A stretch of DNA of 64,000 bases from CAZMXP01 sp964570285 (lineage in GTDB: Bacteria > Planctomycetota > PLA2): positions 1-64,000 of the forward strand of contig CAZMXP010000021.1 of NCBI GenBank assembly GCA_964570285.1, given 5' to 3'. Positions 59,936-64,000 of this stretch are shown piece by piece. The notes below the pieces were generated by a model, which was given only the letters and a program-made list of their open reading frames with translations, was not told where the DNA came from and searched no databases. A program made the translations under genes and the position numbers. The first letter of the stretch is position 1. Every line of letters begins with the position of its first letter.

Positions 59936-60622
59936 ATGCGCTCCCACCGCGGATTCACGCTCATCGAGCTCCTGACGATCCTCGTGATCATCGCGATCAT
60001 CGTGACGATCGCGATCCCGAACCTGCTCGGCTCGCGGGTCGAGGCGAACGAGACGGCGGCGATGGCGACGGTGCGCACCGTCGTGCAGGCGCAACTCGCG
60101 TTCGTCGCCCGGCAGGATGCCGACCTCAACGGGAACGGGGCGGGGGAGTACGGGACGTTCGGCGAGATGAGCGGCAACATCGCGGTGCGCGCCGCCAGCG
60201 GCGGCACGAAGATGCTGGAGCCGGGCACGATCAACCCCAGCTTCCGCGCCATCTCGCCCATCGGCGAGATGTTCCGCAGCGGCTACTACTACCGCATCTA
60301 CCTGCCCGGCAGCGGCGGCAGCGGCATGATCGAGCTGCCCGGGGGCGGCGCCGACGCGACCGTCGACGCCGATCTCGCCGAGAGCACCTGGTGCGTCTAC
60401 GCGTGGCCGCAGAAGTTCGGCACGACCGGCCGCAAGACCTTCTTCGCGAGCCAGAACGGCGACATCCTCTACACCGAGGACGCGAGCTACAGCGGCGCCG
60501 GTGCCGCGATCGTCCCGGGCGCCGCCTACTCGGAGCCCGGCCTCGCGACCTCGATTCTCGGCAACATCGCCGCCAACCAGACGGGCCGCGACGGCAACGC
60601 CTGGAAGGCCGCCGGAAGGTAG
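59936..60622 (+). CDS. Type IV pilin-like / pseudopilin-like protein
   Basis: The 228-residue protein has a short leader MRSHRG followed by FTLIELLTILVIIAIIVTIA, the class III signal cleaved by prepilin peptidase at G-F, with Glu at position 5 of the mature form. The mature part is Gly-rich with an NLLGSRVEANETAAMATVRTV helix and a globular domain carrying one Cys. It should form part of a pilus or type II secretion pseudopilus; other pilus genes are not here. It is divergent from the HAMP-like gene and upstream of HNH. Confidence 0.85.
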   Translation: MRSHRGFTLIELLTILVIIAIIVTIAIPNLLGSRVEANETAAMATVRTVVQAQLAFVARQDADLNGNGAGEYGTFGEMSGNIAVRAASGGTKMLEPGTINPSFRAISPIGEMFRSGYYYRIYLPGSGGSGMIELPGGGADATVDADLAESTWCVYAWPQKFGTTGRKTFFASQNGDILYTEDASYSGAGAAIVPGAAYSEPGLATSILGNIAANQTGRDGNAWKAAGR

Positions 60623-60696
60623 GGAACACCGCCCCGCGTCGCGGGCAGGCCGACGGTGGCGCCGGTCCGCCGCTTGGTGTATCCCATGGCTGCGCG

Positions 60697-61620
60697 ATGC
60701 GCGGCTACTTGGGCGTCACCGACCTCGACTGGTACCGCTTCCTCCACCGGCAGCCGGGGCTCGACGAGGTCAATTTCTGGCAACCGTCCGGGGGCCGCGC
60801 GTTCCGCGTCCTCCAGCCGGGGGAGCCCTTCCTCTTCAAGCTGCACGCCCCGCACAACGCGATCGCGGGGTTCGGCCTCTTCGCAAGGCACTCCGTCCTA
60901 CCGGACTGGCTCGCTTGGGACGCCTTCGCGATCGGCAACGGCGCCCCCGACCTCGACACGATGCGCCGCCGCATTGTGCAGTACCGCGCGACGCGTCCAG
61001 AGCCGCGCGCGGGGGGCAGCCAGATCGGTTGCATCATCGTCGTGGAGCCGGTGTTCTTCGCACGCGACGACTGGATCCCGCAGCCGCGGGACTGGCCCCA
61101 GCCCACCGTGCAGGGCAAGACTTACGATCTGGAGGCGGGGGAGGGTCGCCGGGTCTGGGACGCGTGCCTCGAACGCGCGCAGCGACAGCGTCCCGCGTTG
61201 CTCGTCGGCGAGGGGGGCCCGCGCTTCGGCGCCCCGGGGATCGTCCGTCCAAGGCTCGGTCAGGGCGGCTTCCGCGTGGCCGTCACCGAGGCGTACGGGC
61301 GGGCGTGCGCCGTCACGTCCGAGCACTCCCTGCCGGTGCTTGAGGCCGCCCACATCCAGAGCTACTCGAAGGGCGGGGCGCATTCCGTCGCCAACGGTCT
61401 GCTGCTGCGCACCGACATCCATCGGCTCTTCGACCAGGGTTATGTCACGGTGACTCCCGAGCACCGGTTCAGGGTCAGCAAGGACCTGCGCGAGGAGTGG
61501 CAGAACGGCCGCACCTACTACGAACTGGACGGCAAGGAGGTCTCCGTGCCCCCCGGTCGCGGGGAGCGACCGGAACCCGGGCTCCTGGCCTGGCACAACG
61601 AGCACTGCTTCCGCGGCTAG
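60697..61620 (+). CDS. HNH endonuclease with N-terminal EVE/ASCH-like domain
   Basis: The first 110 residues (YLGVTDLDWYRFLHRQ, FLFKLHAPHNAIAGFGLF) resemble an EVE/PUA-like domain, which in other proteins binds modified bases. The C-terminal HNH domain (about 200-265) has YGRACAVTSEHSLPVLEAAHI and NGLLLRTDIHRLFDQGYV with the His-Asn-His layout. This domain pair is known from predicted modification-dependent restriction enzymes. No methyltransferase is adjacent. The 307-residue protein ends in TAG that is part of the palindromic element. An in-frame start upstream of ATG 60697 was not found. Confidence 0.82.
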   Translation: MRGYLGVTDLDWYRFLHRQPGLDEVNFWQPSGGRAFRVLQPGEPFLFKLHAPHNAIAGFGLFARHSVLPDWLAWDAFAIGNGAPDLDTMRRRIVQYRATRPEPRAGGSQIGCIIVVEPVFFARDDWIPQPRDWPQPTVQGKTYDLEAGEGRRVWDACLERAQRQRPALLVGEGGPRFGAPGIVRPRLGQGGFRVAVTEAYGRACAVTSEHSLPVLEAAHIQSYSKGGAHSVANGLLLRTDIHRLFDQGYVTVTPEHRFRVSKDLREEWQNGRTYYELDGKEVSVPPGRGERPEPGLLAWHNEHCFRG

Positions 61621-61684
61621 GAGCTTGTCCGGGTCCGGTTGGCCCCGAAGCGTGGCGGAAGGCCATGACCCGGACAAGCTCCTA
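61618..61684. repeat. Palindromic element, copy 2
   Basis: The 16-bp inverted repeat occupies 61620-61635 and 61667-61682. The left end gives the TAG stop of the HNH gene on the forward strand and the right end the TAG stop of the epimerase on the reverse strand, so it works as a shared two-way end of genes. It differs from copy 1 at two positions. Confidence 0.85.
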
Positions 61685-62710
61685 GGAGAGCCACTTCAGG
61701 AGCCGGATGATGCCCATGCGCGCGGGGCGGCGGTGGGCGCTGCCGTCGCGGCGCGCGGCGATCTCGGCGCGGTGGCGCGCGAAGTGGTCGTAGGCGCGCC
61801 AGAGCATCTCCTCGTTCGACAGCGTCGGCTGCCAGCCGAGCGTCGTCCGCGCCTTGGCGGTGTCGAAGACGAAGTTGCTCGCGATCATCCGGATCTGGTA
61901 GGGGCCGAGGGGGGAGAGTCCCATCCCGTGCGCGAGGCGCATCGCGAGGAGGGTGGGGGCGCGGGGGAGGGAGGCGACCCTCGCCCCGGTCGCGGCGCGG
62001 TCGCAGACGGAGGAGAAGACCTCGCGCAGCGTGCGCACGCCGTGCGACCCGACATGCAGCACGCCGCCTGCCGCCGAGTCCATCGCGCGCAGGCATGCGT
62101 CGGCGAGGTCCTGGGCATAGAGGAACTGGTAGCGGTGGTCGCCGCGCCCCACGACCCAGACCCTCCGGCCCTCGGCGATGAACTCGAAGAGCATCGCGAG
62201 CAGGCCGAGCCGTCCCTCGTCGAGGATCGTCGGCGTGCGCAGCGAGACGGTCCGCACGCCGGCGGCGGCGAGGATGCGCTCGCCTTCGAGCTTGCTCCTC
62301 CCGTAGATCTCGGCGGGCTCGGGCGGCACGGATTCGTCGACGGGCCCGTCGAAGTTGCGCGCGTAGACGCAGTTGCTGCTCGTGTAGACGATCCCCCCGA
62401 CCCCCCCTGATTCCGCGCAGGCGGCGACGTTCGCCGTCCCGTCGACGTTGCTCGTCCAGAGGAAGCGCCGGTCCTTCGCGTCGTGCGCGAGGATCGCGGC
62501 GCAGTGGAAGACCCCCTGCGGCCGGTGCTCGTCGAAGAGTCGCGCGAGCGCCCCGCGGTCGCGGATGTCGCCTCGCACCGCGACGAGGTTCGCGTGGCGA
62601 TCGGTGTCCTCTTCGAGATCGATGCTGACGACCCCGCGGCCGAGTGCGAGCAGGCGCCGCTTCAGGATGCCGCCGAAGAAGCCGGCGCCGCCGGTCACGA
62701 GGTAGGTCAC
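61682..62710 (-). CDS. NAD-dependent epimerase/dehydratase (extended SDR)
   Basis: The 342-residue protein has the Rossmann motif TGGAGFFG (6-13), NVDGTANV, the active-site Ser in YTSSNCVYA (about 109-117) and YGRSK (Tyr 136, Lys 140). It is like UDP-sugar epimerases and 3-beta-HSD-like SDRs. The C-terminus has IRMIASNFVFDTAKARTTLGW in parts. The GTG start overlaps the stop of the glycosyltransferase gene by four bases, so sugar modification for a surface glycan is likely; the exact substrate is unknown. Confidence 0.85.
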   Translation of the reverse strand: MTYLVTGGAGFFGGILKRRLLALGRGVVSIDLEEDTDRHANLVAVRGDIRDRGALARLFDEHRPQGVFHCAAILAHDAKDRRFLWTSNVDGTANVAACAESGGVGGIVYTSSNCVYARNFDGPVDESVPPEPAEIYGRSKLEGERILAAAGVRTVSLRTPTILDEGRLGLLAMLFEFIAEGRRVWVVGRGDHRYQFLYAQDLADACLRAMDSAAGGVLHVGSHGVRTLREVFSSVCDRAATGARVASLPRAPTLLAMRLAHGMGLSPLGPYQIRMIASNFVFDTAKARTTLGWQPTLSNEEMLWRAYDHFARHRAEIAARRDGSAHRRPARMGIIRLLKWLS

Positions 62711-64000
62711 CGCGCCGGCTTCCTCGCGGGATCCCAGAGCACGAGCGACACCGCCTCGTGGTAGCGCGACGGCGGCGCCTCCCACCAGTAGGCCGACTCC
62801 GCATGGCGATGCAGGAGGCGCATCAGGCGGCGGTGGATCTGGAGCTCCTGCCGCACGAGCGTGGACTGCTCCGAGCCGGAGTTCCGGTCGCTGAGGGCCC
62901 AGCGCCGGTGCGTCGGGTAGAGGGCGTCCTGGAACATCCAGACGCGCTTGCCGGCCCGGAGGTGCGCCTCGAGCCGATCGAGTTGCCGCAGCACGAGATC
63001 GGCGTCCCGCTCGCGCTCCACGAGGTCGATCCAGTCGACGCAGGTGAGCCTGCCCTCGTACGGGGGGGCGAGCTGGGCGAGTCCGCCCTCGTAGTGGAAG
63101 TTCAGCGCCGGCCCGAAGAACGCGGGGCTGATCAGGATCAGGTCGTCGGGGCGCGCGTGCGCCTCGATGCGCGCGCTGAACTCCGCGCTCGGGCTGACCG
63201 TGCGGAACCACTTGAGGGGGTCGGTGCGCTGCGTCACCAGCGCGAGCGCGACGAGCACCCACGCGATGCGGCGCCGCACGCGGTCGGCCCGGAAGAGCCC
63301 GCTCCAGTGCCACGCGGCGCACGGAAGCAGCAGCACCGACATGCCGATCAGGTAGCGCGGCAGGAAGGGGCCGCGGATGAACTGCGCGATCCACGCGAGG
63401 AGGGGGCCGCCGGCGCCCATCCAGAGCAGGGCACGCATCGCGCGCGCCGTGGCCGGATCGGCGGCGGGCTCGCGGATGCGGAAGACGCCGCGCACGATCC
63501 CCCAGAGCAGGATGAGGCCGCCCCAGAGACCGAGCGGCAGCGTCCACGCCTGGTAGGCGCCGCGGAGCTGAGGCTTGGTCACATACCAGGGCTGCAGGTC
63601 GTGGCGCAGGCCGACGGCGAACTGCGGCAGCCACGGCGCGAAGGCGAGGAGGCAGGCGAGCGCGGCGAGCGCGACGAGGCGCCAGAGGCGAGGCGAGGGA
63701 TCGCGCGCGAGCGCGAAGAGGCCCGCCGGCGCGATCATGTAGACGCCGTAGTAGTGCGTCGCGAGCAGCAGCGCCGCCGCGACCCCCCACGCGCAGGCCG
63801 TCCCAGGACTTGGCCGGGCCAGGAACCGCAGGAAGACCGCGACATGGACCAGCGAGATCACGAGGAAGAGCGCGTAGGCGCGCATCTCGGCGCTGTAGTA
63901 GATGAAGAAGGGGCTCGTCGCCATCAGCAGGCCCGCGAGCAGCGCGGCGGGGGCGCCGAAGATCCGGCGCGCCAGCGCCATCAGCAGCGCGACGCCGAGC
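62707..64000 (-). CDS. GT39-like integral membrane glycosyltransferase, 5' end beyond window
   Basis: The visible 431 residues continue upstream of the window end. About eight membrane segments are seen, with short loops, and an ArnT/PMT-like pattern: SPFFIYYSAEMRAYALF, THYYGVYMIAPAGLFAL and FLPRYLIGMSVLLLPCAAW. The C-terminal globular part lies outside the membrane. Such enzymes transfer sugars from polyprenyl phosphate donors to lipids or proteins. Identification as a GT-C/GT39-type enzyme is by topology and motifs; the substrate is unknown. Confidence 0.75.
   Translation of the reverse strand, partial: LGVALLMALARRIFGAPAALLAGLLMATSPFFIYYSAEMRAYALFLVISLVHVAVFLRFLARPSPGTACAWGVAAALLLATHYYGVYMIAPAGLFALARDPSPRLWRLVALAALACLLAFAPWLPQFAVGLRHDLQPWYVTKPQLRGAYQAWTLPLGLWGGLILLWGIVRGVFRIREPAADPATARAMRALLWMGAGGPLLAWIAQFIRGPFLPRYLIGMSVLLLPCAAWHWSGLFRADRVRRRIAWVLVALALVTQRTDPLKWFRTVSPSAEFSARIEAHARPDDLILISPAFFGPALNFHYEGGLAQLAPPYEGRLTCVDWIDLVERERDADLVLRQLDRLEAHLRAGKRVWMFQDALYPTHRRWALSDRNSGSEQSTLVRQELQIHRRLMRLLHRHAESAYWWEAPPSRYHEAVSLVLWDPARKPAR

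Overview
The window is about 64 kb of very GC-rich chromosome from a Gram-negative, diderm bacterium. Diderm status is supported by bamA, a fused lpxC-fabZ, lpxA, lipoproteins and type IV-like prepilin. The style of the gene set points towards Planctomycetota or a close relative: LpxC-FabZ fusion, very large Ser/Thr kinases with AAA/TPR or SUMF1-like tails, PNGase F-like/PDZ and carboxypeptidase-regulatory-like exported proteins, multiheme cytochrome and overlapping ATGA/GTGA gene junctions. The phylum is an inference; no 16S gene is present.

Layout. 1-7000: an 8-bp tandem repeat, then tatC, ychF, cinA, tRNA-Gln, a short glmU-type uridyltransferase, prs, rplY(ctc) and pth. 7000-9850: rpsF, rpsR, rplI, dnaB. 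9900-16430: envelope block bamA, lpxC-fabZ, lpxA, a Gfo/Idh/MocA oxidoreductase and an unknown gene. 16400-19000: rpsB, tsf, frr with a consensus-like promoter. 19000-21950: a reverse-strand HPr-rel-A type cluster (small exported Ser/Thr-rich peptide, PqqD-like protein, HprK-related kinase, nucleotidyltransferase) bracketed by two copies of a 43-bp-period hairpin array. 21970-23550: GNAT and nitrilase-type amidohydrolase. 23600-31000: tRNA-Lys with terminator, an rRNA methyltransferase, a pseudoprotease/nuclease fusion, a GGCT-fold protein, a TetR regulator divergent from nfo and ETF-QO, and a flavodoxin/DUF309 fusion. 31000-41400: LON-domain protein, gamma-glutamyltransferase, PD-(D/E)XK protein, pentaheme cytochrome, binding protein, histidine kinase, aspartyl protease, response regulator, and a solute-binding protein. 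41478-52480: tRNA-Glu, two giant or modular Ser/Thr kinases, a Cys-rich small protein, a gluzincin metallopeptidase and a lipoprotein. 52500-58760: PNGase F-like/PDZ protein, carboxypeptidase-regulatory-like protein, thioredoxin-fold protein and hybrid histidine kinase. 58760-61690: transposase remnant, HAMP-like membrane protein, prepilin and an HNH nuclease, framed by palindromic elements. 61680-end: sugar epimerase and a GT39-like glycosyltransferase that runs off the window.

Cross-cutting observation: at least ten genes have a -10-like TANNNT hexamer 6 to 8 bases before the start codon, with no room for a Shine-Dalgarno site, while operon-internal and ribosomal genes have ordinary GGAGG sites. 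This predicts widespread leaderless transcription, and it was used here to choose several starts. Most of the genes are tightly packed, with 1-4 base overlaps, so the described operons are inferred from spacing and not from expression data.
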